Of a stretch of 64,000 nt of DNA, positions 50,079 to 59,111 are shown one piece after another (the first letter of the stretch is position 1; each line of letters begins with the position of its first letter). The position numbers and the translations under genes are program-made. The notes beneath the pieces are model-generated. The model saw only the letters and a program-made list of their open reading frames with translations, searched no databases and was not told where the DNA came from. Source of the DNA: CAIKMD01 sp035552195 (lineage in GTDB: Bacteria > Pseudomonadota > Alphaproteobacteria > ATCC43930 > CGMCC-115725); assembly GCA_035552195.1 (NCBI GenBank), contig DASZLU010000168.1:37624-101623 (forward strand). Direction: 5' to 3'.

Positions 50079-51323
50079 ATGCTGTCGCGCGAAGACAATG
50101 AGCTGCTGACGCGGACCGGGCCGGGCACGCCGATGGGCAATCTGATGCGGCGCTATTGGATACCGGCGCTGTTTTCCGACCAGCTGTCCGAGCCCGACGG
50201 CGCGCCCGTCCGCGTGAAGCTGCTCGGTGAGAAGCTCGTCGCCTTCCGCGACACGCTCGGCCGTGTCGGCCTCATCGACGAGCGCTGTCCGCACCGCACG
50301 GCGTCGCTGTTCTTCGGCCGCAACGAGGAATGCGGCTTGCGCTGCGTCTATCACGGCTGGAAATTCGATATCGAAGGCAATTGCGTCGACCTGCCGAGCG
50401 AGCCTTGGGACAAGGATTTCAAGCGCAAGATCAAGATCACGGCGTACCCGTGCATCGAGCGCGGCGGTCTCGTCTGGGCCTATATGGGCCCGCCCGCGTT
50501 GAAACCCGAATTCCCCGATCTCGGTTGGACCGCCGTGCCGGCGTCGTATTGCTACGTCACGCGCCATGTGCAGGAATGCAACTGGCTGCAAGCGCTCGAA
50601 GGCGGCTTCGATACCAGTCATCTCACCTTCCTCCATCGCGGCGATGAAGGAAACGCCGACGGCGTGCGGCAGAGCTTGCCGAACCGCTATGAGGTGATGC
50701 CGTTCGATTTCGGCTTCGTCTCCGGCACCATTCGCACGCAAGGCGAGAATAATTTCTGGACCTGCAGCGTCATGCTGATGCCGTTTCACAAGCTGATCTC
50801 GACGGAGCCGGCCGGCGCCCATGCCTGGGTTCCGGTCGACGACGAGAACACGATGAATTACTGCATCGAATATCGCGAGGACCGGCCGCTGAGCGATGCG
50901 GATCTGCGGGATTCGCGCGATGCCTTCTTCATCCACCCGCAGCTCATCCCCGGCACCGATCGCCCGATCGCCAATCGCGACAACGAATATCTGATCGATC
51001 GCGCGCTACAAAAGAGCGGCCAATCCTATACCGGTATCAAAGGCATCGGCCGGCAGGATTGCAGCATCCAGGAATCGATGGGCCCGATCGCCGACCGCTC
51101 GATCGAGCATCTCGGCGTCTCCGATACCGCAATCATCAAGCTGCGCCGCTTGCTGCTCGACACGGTGAAAGGGCACGAGCGCGACCCCGGCCTGTCCCTG
51201 CCCGGCATGGATCCGCGCGCCTATCGCGTACGCTCGAAGCGCTTCACGGTGCCGGCGGCGATGACGATGGAAGAAGCCGTCGATCGCTTCGTCCGCGTCA
51301 AAGAGACGGCACCGGCGAAATAG
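50079..51323 (+). CDS. Rieske oxygenase, phthalate 4,5-dioxygenase-like oxygenase subunit
   Basis: A 414-residue oxygenase. MLSREDNELLTRTGPGTPMG is the start typical of phthalate-dioxygenase-type proteins. Rieske ligands are C70 and H72 (RCPHRTASLF) and C89 and H92 (RCVYHGWKFD). The mononuclear iron region is EGGFDTSHLTFLHRGD, and QECNWLQALEGG precedes it. The C-terminal part contains the GQDCSIQESMG-like RQDCSIQESMGPIADR block of the family. A TTG further upstream is less likely than the ATG at 50079. No reductase is nearby. It follows a strong terminator, so it has its own promoter. Confidence 0.9.
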   Translation: MLSREDNELLTRTGPGTPMGNLMRRYWIPALFSDQLSEPDGAPVRVKLLGEKLVAFRDTLGRVGLIDERCPHRTASLFFGRNEECGLRCVYHGWKFDIEGNCVDLPSEPWDKDFKRKIKITAYPCIERGGLVWAYMGPPALKPEFPDLGWTAVPASYCYVTRHVQECNWLQALEGGFDTSHLTFLHRGDEGNADGVRQSLPNRYEVMPFDFGFVSGTIRTQGENNFWTCSVMLMPFHKLISTEPAGAHAWVPVDDENTMNYCIEYREDRPLSDADLRDSRDAFFIHPQLIPGTDRPIANRDNEYLIDRALQKSGQSYTGIKGIGRQDCSIQESMGPIADRSIEHLGVSDTAIIKLRRLLLDTVKGHERDPGLSLPGMDPRAYRVRSKRFTVPAAMTMEEAVDRFVRVKETAPAK

Positions 51324-51364
51324 CGACACGCCGCCGGGCGGCGTGCGTCCCGATCATCCCGAAA

Positions 51365-52651
51365 TCATTGCGGCGACGCGCCGCCCGCCCGGTTGCGCAT
51401 GCCCTGCTTCTCGCTGGCGCTGCCTTCGATATCGAAATAGCGCTCGAAGGCACCGCCGGGATTGCCGGTGAAATCGTTGATCCGCAACCCGGCGATCTCG
51501 CGCAGATAGCGCGACACGCAGAACACGCTCGACTGGTCGAGCAACCAATACGGCGTCTCGTGCAGTTTCCAGACGGCATAGGTCGAGATCAGCGATGCCG
51601 CGCGCCGCATCGCTGCGGTATTCGCGTAATACGCCACGGCGAGATGACAGATCAGCGGCGGACGCTGGTTGCCCATTTCGAAATAGCCGAGATCGAAGCC
51701 CTTCATGGCCGCGACGAGCCGGTCCACATCATGGACGCCCGACGCGTCCATATCCCACATCATGATGTCGCGATCGTAATGCGCGAAAATTTCCGGCAGG
51801 CGGATGAGCCGGCTGCAGGCATAAAAGCTGGCGCGGCTGTAGCCTTCGCGCGCGTGGCCGTAAATCTCCGTGCTGTAGCGCACGTCAAGATGACGGCACA
51901 TGTCTTTGAGACTCGCGATCTTCGCCGCAAGTTTGGGCGACGGATCGGCGACATGGAAATGCAGCACGGTGCGCAGCTCCGTGCGATCGAGAGCGGCGAC
52001 CAAACCTGCGCCGAAACGATCGAGATAGGGCTCCGAACAGCCGGCGAGAAAGATGCAGGGTGCGTCGATGCGCGGCGCGTCCGTGCCGGCGACGAAATCG
52101 GCGGTCGGCGCGATATCCGTCGACAGTCCGAAAATCTGGCTGCGATCCGTCGCTTCGAGCCGGGCAATGGTCTCGAACGGCTCGAGCACGTCGCCCTCAT
52201 AGAGGATTGCGCTCAGCATCGGATCGTCCTGAAAGAGCGCGGCGCAGGTTTGCCCGACCTGCGCGGCGAGCTTGATTTCTTCGATGCCGCGCCGCGCTTC
52301 GGGGCCCTGGCATGCGAGAAGTCCCGATAGATAAAGCCCGACGATATAGAGCGCGCTGTTGCGCGGCGTCGCGCCGATGACTTTGAGCAAGAGGGCATGC
52401 CGACCGGCGGTCAGCAAGCCGGCAAGGCAATCGTGATAGAGGCGCAAGCCATCGGAAGCGATCGCCTGACGCTGATCGACCAAGCGCAAAAAGCCGGCGA
52501 TCTGGTCCGTCTCGAGCAGGCAGCGGCCGAGATCGGCCCAGCATGGGCGACCCGCCTCGCTTACACCGCAAGCGGCGATCAGCAGCGGGATCGCGTCGCC
52601 GTAACGCTGGGCGCGCATCAGTCCCGCGGCCTGACTATGACCGCCATCCAT
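51365..52651 (-). CDS. Glycosyltransferase-like protein with helical N-terminus
   Basis: A 428-residue protein. The first 150 residues are TPR-like helices (AQRYGDAIPLLIAACGVSEAG and similar). A Rossmann-like part follows, with PCIFLAGCSEPYLDRFGAGLV and LHFHVADPSPKLAAKIASL. The FAHYDRDIMMWDMDASGVHD segment places a D-x-D motif where GT-A enzymes bind the sugar nucleotide and metal. STYAVWKLHETPYWLLDQSS resembles the acceptor side. No signal peptide. It is divergent from another glycosyltransferase-like gene across a 140-base AT-rich gap. Assignment is by motif only. Confidence 0.6.
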   Translation of the reverse strand: MDGGHSQAAGLMRAQRYGDAIPLLIAACGVSEAGRPCWADLGRCLLETDQIAGFLRLVDQRQAIASDGLRLYHDCLAGLLTAGRHALLLKVIGATPRNSALYIVGLYLSGLLACQGPEARRGIEEIKLAAQVGQTCAALFQDDPMLSAILYEGDVLEPFETIARLEATDRSQIFGLSTDIAPTADFVAGTDAPRIDAPCIFLAGCSEPYLDRFGAGLVAALDRTELRTVLHFHVADPSPKLAAKIASLKDMCRHLDVRYSTEIYGHAREGYSRASFYACSRLIRLPEIFAHYDRDIMMWDMDASGVHDVDRLVAAMKGFDLGYFEMGNQRPPLICHLAVAYYANTAAMRRAASLISTYAVWKLHETPYWLLDQSSVFCVSRYLREIAGLRINDFTGNPGGAFERYFDIEGSASEKQGMRNRAGGASPQ

Positions 52652-52790
52652 TGAAATCGCTCCTACCGGCTGTTCAGCCAGCGATCCTAGGGCGTTTATG
52701 GTTAATGAATTCTCTCGCTTTCATGTTTCTTAACGAAATCATAGCTAATGAGCCGCTAATTTTAACCCGAATCACCCTGGAGCCAGCCGC
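52652..52790. promoter_or_regulatory. AT-rich divergent promoter region of the two glycosyltransferase-like genes
   Basis: About 140 bases, far more AT-rich than the surrounding genes (TTAATGAATTC, TTTCTTAACG, CTAATTTTAACC). It separates two divergently transcribed genes and must contain both promoters. No clear inverted repeat is seen. Confidence 0.45.
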
Positions 52791-54350
52791 GTGCCGCCTA
52801 CCGAAGATGCGTTGATCGATGAACTCGCGCGTCTCGAACGCGCCAACGATCTCCCCGCCGCCTTCCGGCTTCTCGGCGCGCAGCCTTTGACGCCCAACAG
52901 CCTCGCGACCATCGCCATCTCGCTCTACCGCCGCGATTTGAGCGCCCTTGCTTTCCTCATCGTGCAAAAGCTGCTCGAGGCCGGCATCGAGAATTGGATG
53001 CTGCATGCGATCGCTTCGCATCTCGCGATCCGCCTCGGCCAAGACGACGTGGCCCGGCATTGCATTCCGCGCCTGGCGCAGCTCCTCGCCACAGCCGACG
53101 CGCAGCATGCAGCAGCGCAGCAGCTGCTCGATCCGTTCCTGCAGCGCGACGCCATCATGGCGTTCCATACCGGCAACCACGCATTGACCAGCGCCTACGC
53201 GCAAGTGTGGGGCGCGATCGATCCGGCTGCCGCGAGCCGCTTGGCGCGGCCGTCCGCCGAGCGCGTCCCCGATTTCGCACGCTTCCTTCAGCCGGGCGAC
53301 GGCGCGAAGCTCCTCAACATTGCGGCGCCGGCCGCTGGGCATCCGCGCGTGCAACGCCGCGCCGTGCTCGGCATCCGTCATCGTTGGAGTCCCGAGCAAC
53401 CGGATTCACGCGCGCACGACATTCCGGCGCGGTATATCTTGGCGCTCGAATCCTACGGCTGGCGGACGCACCGCCACGATTTGCGCAGCCTCGCCGACGC
53501 GAAAATCGTCGCCGAAGACTTCGAAGCAATCGCCGCACTCTGTCGCGAGACCGACGCCGATCTCCTGATCCTCGACGATTTCCAACCGCAGCGCGGCGAT
53601 CATGCCGCCGGCCGGATCATCGCCGCGCTGCGCCAAGATCGCCCCGCGCTCAAAATCGTCAGCCTCTACTTCGATCCGTGGCAGCCCGAATGCTGGAACG
53701 ACATCGAGGATGGCGCCAGCTTGCTCGACGGCATCTGGTCGCTGGTCGTGACGCCAGTTTGGCAACGGCCGGCTTTCGCCGGCAAGACTCTCTTCCTGCC
53801 CTTCCCGCATGGCGGCGCCTATCCGGCACCGCCCCCGCTCAAGCCCAGCTTTCGCTTCGGCGGCGGCGTGCAATACACGAATTGGGACCGCGCCTTGTGG
53901 GCCGCGGCGATCACTCAGGCGGCCCTGCCGCAACGCATCGAGGCGAGCCAGCACCAAGAGGACAATCGCGACCCGCTGGAAAGCTACCGCGCCTATATGC
54001 TGCGCGCGCAAACCGGCGAAGCGAGCCTCAACTTCGCGCGCCGCTCGAACGGCACGTGCACCCTGACCGGCCGCACCTTCGAGACCCTGGCGACGGGCGG
54101 GTTGCTGATCCAGGAACGCTCCGACGACATCGATCTTTTCTTCACCGCCGGGCGTCATTATCTCCGTTTCGAGACGCTGACCGACCTCTTCGATATCGCG
54201 CATCTGCTGGCGACCGAGCCGGCTCGGGCCGAAGCAATCCGGCGGGAAGGCGCCGCGTTCTTCGCCGAGCGCTACAGCGACGAGAATCTGATCGCCTATC
54301 TGGATCAATTCCTCTTCCATCGCGAATCGGCAGCGCGCGCGGCGGCTTGA
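52791..54350 (+). CDS. Glycosyltransferase family 1-like protein with helical N-terminal domain (CgeB-like)
   Basis: A 519-residue protein. Helical repeat-like segments occupy about residues 1-180. A GT-B type pair follows: DADLLILDDFQPQRGDHAAG and ALKIVSLYFDPWQPECW, then NFARRSNGTCTLTGRTFETL and GGLLIQERSDDIDLFF with YLRFETLTDLFDI. This C-terminal pattern (R-x-F-E-x-L-A-x-G-G) is that of CgeB-like glycosyl transferases group 1. GTG at 52791 has CTGGAG upstream. With the divergent partner it may modify a surface polymer or protein; no target is visible nearby. Confidence 0.75.
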   Translation: MPPTEDALIDELARLERANDLPAAFRLLGAQPLTPNSLATIAISLYRRDLSALAFLIVQKLLEAGIENWMLHAIASHLAIRLGQDDVARHCIPRLAQLLATADAQHAAAQQLLDPFLQRDAIMAFHTGNHALTSAYAQVWGAIDPAAASRLARPSAERVPDFARFLQPGDGAKLLNIAAPAAGHPRVQRRAVLGIRHRWSPEQPDSRAHDIPARYILALESYGWRTHRHDLRSLADAKIVAEDFEAIAALCRETDADLLILDDFQPQRGDHAAGRIIAALRQDRPALKIVSLYFDPWQPECWNDIEDGASLLDGIWSLVVTPVWQRPAFAGKTLFLPFPHGGAYPAPPPLKPSFRFGGGVQYTNWDRALWAAAITQAALPQRIEASQHQEDNRDPLESYRAYMLRAQTGEASLNFARRSNGTCTLTGRTFETLATGGLLIQERSDDIDLFFTAGRHYLRFETLTDLFDIAHLLATEPARAEAIRREGAAFFAERYSDENLIAYLDQFLFHRESAARAAA

Positions 54351-54441
54351 GGCGTCGATTTTTGCCTGCTGGCCTTGCGGCCTGCGGCGGTGGAATTAAG
54401 ATGTACACTGCTCAAATGCAGATGACACAAGCTAACGACCG

Positions 54442-55713
54442 ATGAGGCTTCCCGTCGGTTTCGAGATTTTGCGGCAGACGCTGACGCTCCGCTATTACCG
54501 GCTCTATGTCTTCGGCAATGTGACCTCGAATCTCGGTATGTGGACCCAGCGTGTGGCCATGGGATGGCTCACCTGGGAGCTGACCCATTCGGCGGCGTGG
54601 CTGGGCATCAACGCGATCTGCGAAGCCGGGCCGAGCATCGTCATCGGCATGTTCGCGGGCGCGATCATCGACCGCGTCGACCAGTTCAAGCTCTTGCGCA
54701 TCGCCCAGCTCTGGTCGCTGATCTATTCCGCGGCCTTCGCGATCCTCACCCTGACCGGCATCATCGATATCTGGATGCTGACGACGCTCGTCTTGATGCG
54801 CGGTGTCGTCATCGCGTTTTATCGCCCGACGCGCTCGACCGTGATCTACGGCCTCGTCGGCCGCGAGTTCCTGCCCTCGGCGCTCGCTCTCAATTCGATG
54901 ATCTTCAACAGCTCGCGCTTCCTCGGCCCGGCGATCGGCGGCACGATCATCGCTTTCGCCGGCACCGGCTGGAGCTTCGTCTTCGCTTTCGTGCTCTATT
55001 GCGTGATGACCTTGGCGCTGCGCGAGATCCAGCGCGCCGGCCTGACCATGCCGCCGGCCCAAGCGCATCATCGCTCCATTCTCCACGAAACCATCGGCGG
55101 CATTCGCTACATCCTCGGTCACGAGGGCATCCGGCTTCAGTTGTTGCTGCTGGTCGTCACCTCGCTCGCCGCCAAGCCCCTACCCGATCTGATGCCCGGC
55201 TTTGCCGGCGAAGTGTTCGATCGCGGCTCGAGCGGCCTTGCGATGCTGTTGTCATGCGAAGGCATCGGTGCCCTCGTCGGCGCGACGTGGCTCACCTCGC
55301 GCGCCAGCCTCGTCGGCCTCACCCGCATCACCCTCGCCAACATCCTGCTGATGTCGGTGACGATCCTGCTCTTCTCGCAGACGACGAATTTCTGGATCGC
55401 CGCGCCGATCAACGCGTTCATCGGCTTCGCCTTCATCGTCCAAAGCGTAAGCAATCAGACGCTCATCCAATCGGCCATCGAGCCCGGCGTCCGGGGCCGG
55501 GTGATGAGCATTTACGGCATCATCGCGCAAAGCGTTCCCTCGCTCGGGACGCTGACCATTGGCGCGGTCGCCGCCCATACTGGCCTGCGCACGCCGGTCG
55601 CGATCGGCGCGATCATCGTCGGCCTCCTCTGGGCCTGGGCGTGGCGGCTGCGGGTGCCGCTGGCGGCGGCGCTCGAAACCGAGCCCGAGCCGCGCGCGAT
55701 GGCGGCCGATTAG
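54442..55713 (+). CDS. MFS transporter, enterobactin-exporter-like (MFS_3)
   Basis: A 423-residue membrane protein with about twelve segments. NLGMWTQRVAMGWLTWELT and the AGAIIDRVDQFKLLRIAQLW loop (the family's D-R-x-x-x-R/K loop between segments 2 and 3) are typical of the EntS/MFS_3 branch. AIEPGVRGRVMSIYGIIAQS is its second-half equivalent. Members export siderophores, drugs or other small molecules. It starts at the ATG at 54442 without a strong ribosome site and is encoded alone, 90 bases after the glycosyltransferase gene. Substrate unknown. Confidence 0.88.
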   Translation: MRLPVGFEILRQTLTLRYYRLYVFGNVTSNLGMWTQRVAMGWLTWELTHSAAWLGINAICEAGPSIVIGMFAGAIIDRVDQFKLLRIAQLWSLIYSAAFAILTLTGIIDIWMLTTLVLMRGVVIAFYRPTRSTVIYGLVGREFLPSALALNSMIFNSSRFLGPAIGGTIIAFAGTGWSFVFAFVLYCVMTLALREIQRAGLTMPPAQAHHRSILHETIGGIRYILGHEGIRLQLLLLVVTSLAAKPLPDLMPGFAGEVFDRGSSGLAMLLSCEGIGALVGATWLTSRASLVGLTRITLANILLMSVTILLFSQTTNFWIAAPINAFIGFAFIVQSVSNQTLIQSAIEPGVRGRVMSIYGIIAQSVPSLGTLTIGAVAAHTGLRTPVAIGAIIVGLLWAWAWRLRVPLAAALETEPEPRAMAAD

Positions 55714-55816
55714 GCGGCGATTACCGCTTTAGCAGCAGGTTTCTCGTCGCATTTTAGCTATCCCACAGGCGAATTAACCGGTCTCTTACGCTCGAATCGC
55801 ACTATGGGGGGTAGTT

Positions 55817-57781
55817 TTGGGCGCCTTTCCCTTTTCCCTGGCCGATTTTCCCGTGCGAAAATTCGCATCGATCAAGATTCAGCTTCAGGCCGTAACCGGC
55901 CTGCTGGTGCTTGCGCTGGTCGTCGTCTTCGCGATGGCGGCAGAGCATGCGCATGATCGCCAGGTGACCGCGCAGCGTATCCAAGCCGTGGTTGGCGTCT
56001 CGCGCGATCTTTTCGCGGCGATGCAGACGATCCGCATCGAGCGCGGCACGGTCAACACCGGCATCGAGATGGCGACACGGATCGATGCCGGAACGCGGGG
56101 CGATATTGCGACGCTGCGCGCACGCTCCAACGCGGCACTCGATTCCGCCCTGGCCAAGCTCAAGGCGATGGGCATTCCAGAGGCGGATACGGATATCGCC
56201 AGCATCCTTAATGCGCGTGCGGAATTCGATCGCATGCGCAAGAGCGTCGATGCCGCGATGGTTGTGCCGAAAGCCTATCGTCCTCCGGCCATCAGCGGGC
56301 TTTGGGTCGCCGGCGGCGGCAAGTTCGTCGAAGCCATCGACGCGATGTCCGAGCGGCTCTCCGCCGAAATCAATCAAGCCGATCCTTTCATCGCCGAGAT
56401 GATGAAGATCAAGCAGACCGCCTGGATCGTTCGCGATGCAGCCGGCGCCGACCGTCTCTATCTCGCCTCGGTCATCGTCAACGGCAATGGCACCGGCATT
56501 CCGGCCGAGCTGCAACCGCGCTTCGCCATGCTGGGTGGGCGTATGGACGCCGGCTGGCAGGTGATCTCGGAAGACGCACGCTGGCTCAATCTGCCCCCGG
56601 TTCTGCAGGATGCCATCGCTAGGGCCCAGAAGCTTTATTTCCAGGATCTGCGCGCGCGGCGCCAGGCGCTGTTCGAAGATCTCGCCGACGGAAAGCCATC
56701 CCCGATCAGCGGGGTCGAGTGGATCAACCTCTCGAATTTCGCGCTCGACGCGCTCATGAATGTTGCCAACACTGCGTACGATCTAAGCGATAAGCGCGCG
56801 GCCGGCGATGCGCGCCAGGCGAGCCAAAATCTCATCGGCGCGCTGCTCCTCACCCTTTTCTTCCTCGGCTTTGGGCTTTTCGCGATCAGCTTCGTGATCC
56901 GCCGTATCGCCCAACCCATGACGGATATCACCACCGCGATGCGCGCCGTCGCCGACGGCGATCTCGACCGCACCGCGCCTTTCGTCGAGCGTCATGACGA
57001 GATCGGCGAGCTCGCGCGCACGCTGCACGTTTTCCGCGACAAGGGCCGCGAGAACCGGCGCCTTTCGACCGAGCTCTTGCAGCGAGAACGGCTCTCGGCG
57101 CTTGGCCAGTTGACCGCGACAGTGGCGCACGAGCTGCGCAATCCGCTCAGCGCCATCCGCAACACGGTCTATACATTCAAAGAGCTGACCGCGAACAAGG
57201 GCCTTAACCTCGACCGCCCGATCGAGCGCGTCGAGCGCAGCATCTCGCGCTGCGATCGCATCATCGGCGAGTTGCTCGATTTCACGCGGGTGCGCGAATT
57301 AAAAAGAAACGTCTCGTCTTTCGATAAGTGGCTCGACGAAGTCCTCAACGACCAGAAGCTGCCGCCCGGCATCACGCTTGTGCGCAATCTTTCCGCCCAG
57401 GGTCACGCGATCAATTTCGATAGCGAGCGCATGCGGCAGGTGGTGATCAACCTCATCGACAACGCCGCCCAGGCCATGGGCGGGCCCGACAAAACCGCCC
57501 GCGACGGCCGCATCGTCGTGACGACCGCGGCGCGGCTCAACGCCTTCGAGCTGGTGATCGCCGATAACGGCCCCGGCATTCCCGCCGAGAACCTCGCCAA
57601 AGTTTTCGAACCCCTCTTCAGCACCAAGAGCTTCGGGACCGGCCTCGGCCTGCCGATGGTGAAGCAGATCGTCGGTCAGCATGACGGCACGATCGATATC
57701 AGCTCGTCGCCGAACAAAGGCACCAAGGTGACGATCCACCTGCCGCATGGCGCCGCGCCTGCCGTGGAGGCTGCGGCGTAG
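55817..57781 (+). CDS. Membrane histidine kinase with large sensory domain and HAMP
   Basis: A 654-residue kinase. Membrane segment 1 is near residues 24-42 (LLVLALVVVFAMAAEHA) and segment 2 near 335-357 (LLLTLFFLGFGLFAISFVI); a roughly 290-residue helical extracytoplasmic domain lies between. A HAMP domain follows (RRIAQPMTDITTAMRAVADG), then HisKA with H438 in TVAHELRNPLSAIRN. The ATPase domain contains NLIDNAAQAMGG, ADNGPGIPAEN and STKSFGTGLGLPMVK. The sensory domain resembles NIT/helical-bundle types, but the signal is unknown. Start is a TTG at 55817 (GGGGGG upstream) or a GTG at 55853. No response regulator is adjacent, so it is an orphan. Confidence 0.88.
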   Translation: MGAFPFSLADFPVRKFASIKIQLQAVTGLLVLALVVVFAMAAEHAHDRQVTAQRIQAVVGVSRDLFAAMQTIRIERGTVNTGIEMATRIDAGTRGDIATLRARSNAALDSALAKLKAMGIPEADTDIASILNARAEFDRMRKSVDAAMVVPKAYRPPAISGLWVAGGGKFVEAIDAMSERLSAEINQADPFIAEMMKIKQTAWIVRDAAGADRLYLASVIVNGNGTGIPAELQPRFAMLGGRMDAGWQVISEDARWLNLPPVLQDAIARAQKLYFQDLRARRQALFEDLADGKPSPISGVEWINLSNFALDALMNVANTAYDLSDKRAAGDARQASQNLIGALLLTLFFLGFGLFAISFVIRRIAQPMTDITTAMRAVADGDLDRTAPFVERHDEIGELARTLHVFRDKGRENRRLSTELLQRERLSALGQLTATVAHELRNPLSAIRNTVYTFKELTANKGLNLDRPIERVERSISRCDRIIGELLDFTRVRELKRNVSSFDKWLDEVLNDQKLPPGITLVRNLSAQGHAINFDSERMRQVVINLIDNAAQAMGGPDKTARDGRIVVTTAARLNAFELVIADNGPGIPAENLAKVFEPLFSTKSFGTGLGLPMVKQIVGQHDGTIDISSSPNKGTKVTIHLPHGAAPAVEAAA

Positions 57782-57920
57782 GCTCTGGCACCGCCGCGAC
57801 GCGAGCACGCGCGCCGTCTTCGCCGCGATCGAGGCTAGGCTGCCGGCGCCCGGGATACGGCGAGAGATCGACCGTCTGCCCATCGACCTTCTCCATGCCC
57901 CCCGCGATGCAAGCGGCAAT

Positions 57921-59111
57921 CTACTCCGCTGCTGCGGCTTCCATGCCCTGCCATTCCCTGTCGCTGAGCGCCTGCAGCGCCGGCATCACCTCGCGCGCGA
58001 AGAGGCGGAGATTCTTCTCGGTCAGAACCGCCGGCAACGTCGCGAAATGGAGATTGGCGAGGAAATTCTGGAAGCCGAGCTTCTTATGCGCCGCGACGAG
58101 TAGGTCGCGCACGGTGTCAGGGCTGCCGCAGAGAAAAATGCCGGCGTCGATCAGGTGATCGATGGTCATCGAGCCGGCGGCGAGCGCCGGCCGCTTGATC
58201 GCGCGCATCGCTTTCAGCGAATTGATCGAAAGATAGCCCGGCGGGAACATCATCTCGAACGGCAGGTTGAGGTATTTGCTGAACAGGCGCTCGATATGGA
58301 GCTTCGCTTCGGCGCGCGCTTGCTCGTCGGTCTCGGCGACATAGATCGGCGCCGCCCAGCCGATCTGGTCTGAGCCCGCGGTGTAGCCATGCAACCGCTC
58401 CGCCGTTTGACGATAAAGATTGAGGTACCGGATCACCGATGCGACCGGCGAAAAATTCTGGATATAGACGTAGCGCCGCTCTTTCGCGCTCGCCCAATCG
58501 ACCGTCTCCCCCGAGCCCAAGGACGGACACCAGATCGGCGGATGCGGCTGCTGATAAGGTCGCGGCCACACATTCACGTATTCGAAGCGGTAATGCTTGC
58601 CCTCGAAACTGAACGGGCCGGGCTTGGTCCAGGCCTGCACCACGAGATCATGTGCCTCGTGGAAGCGCTCGTGGCTGAACGCCGGGTTGGCGCCCATCGA
58701 GTAATATTCGGCGCCGATGCCGCGCACCATACCGGTGATCAGCCGGCCGCCGGTGATGACATCGATCATCGCATGCTCTTCGGCGAGCGTCAGCGGATTG
58801 TCGCGCAGCCCGAAAGCGTTGCCGAGAATTGCGATCTTCGCCTTCGTCACGCGCCGCGCCAGCGCCGAAGCCGTCACGACCGGCGACGGCATCAGCCCGT
58901 AAGCATTCTGGTGATGCTCGTTCACCGAGACGCCGTCGAAGCCGAGTTCGGCGGCCAATTCCAACTCATCGAGATAGCGGTTGTAAAGCGCGTGGCCTTT
59001 CTGCGGATCGAAATAGGTGTTCGGCAGGATGACCCAATCGGTTCGATACTTTTCCTGATAATTCAGATCGAGATCGGCATAGGGCATAAGATGGAAGAAC
59101 AGGACTTTCAT
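57921..59111 (-). CDS. LLM-class flavin-dependent monooxygenase
   Basis: A 396-residue bacterial-luciferase-like TIM-barrel protein. Signatures are MKVLFFHLMPYADLDLNYQE at the start, GFDGVSVNEHHQNAYGLMPS (the conserved EHH), RLITGMVRGIGAEYYSMGAN (phosphate-binding region) and PHPPIWCPSLGSGETVDWA. Such enzymes use FMNH2 and O2 from a separate reductase to oxidise alkanesulfonates, dibenzothiophenes or cyclic ketones. The ATG at 59111 has GGGAGAGG upstream and overlaps the stop of the alpha/beta hydrolase (ATGA), so the two are coupled. A Baeyer-Villiger-then-hydrolase sequence is a plausible inference. Confidence 0.9.
   Translation of the reverse strand: MKVLFFHLMPYADLDLNYQEKYRTDWVILPNTYFDPQKGHALYNRYLDELELAAELGFDGVSVNEHHQNAYGLMPSPVVTASALARRVTKAKIAILGNAFGLRDNPLTLAEEHAMIDVITGGRLITGMVRGIGAEYYSMGANPAFSHERFHEAHDLVVQAWTKPGPFSFEGKHYRFEYVNVWPRPYQQPHPPIWCPSLGSGETVDWASAKERRYVYIQNFSPVASVIRYLNLYRQTAERLHGYTAGSDQIGWAAPIYVAETDEQARAEAKLHIERLFSKYLNLPFEMMFPPGYLSINSLKAMRAIKRPALAAGSMTIDHLIDAGIFLCGSPDTVRDLLVAAHKKLGFQNFLANLHFATLPAVLTEKNLRLFAREVMPALQALSDREWQGMEAAAAE

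Noticed and set aside
52994..54445. 483-codon plus-strand frame inside the glycosyltransferase gene
   Set aside because: It is the +1-frame shadow, extremely Arg/Ala-rich and without motifs; the main frame has the R-x-F-E-x-L block.
54540..55757. 405-codon plus-strand frame in the MFS gene
   Set aside because: Arg/His-rich frame-shifted shadow with no membrane segments.
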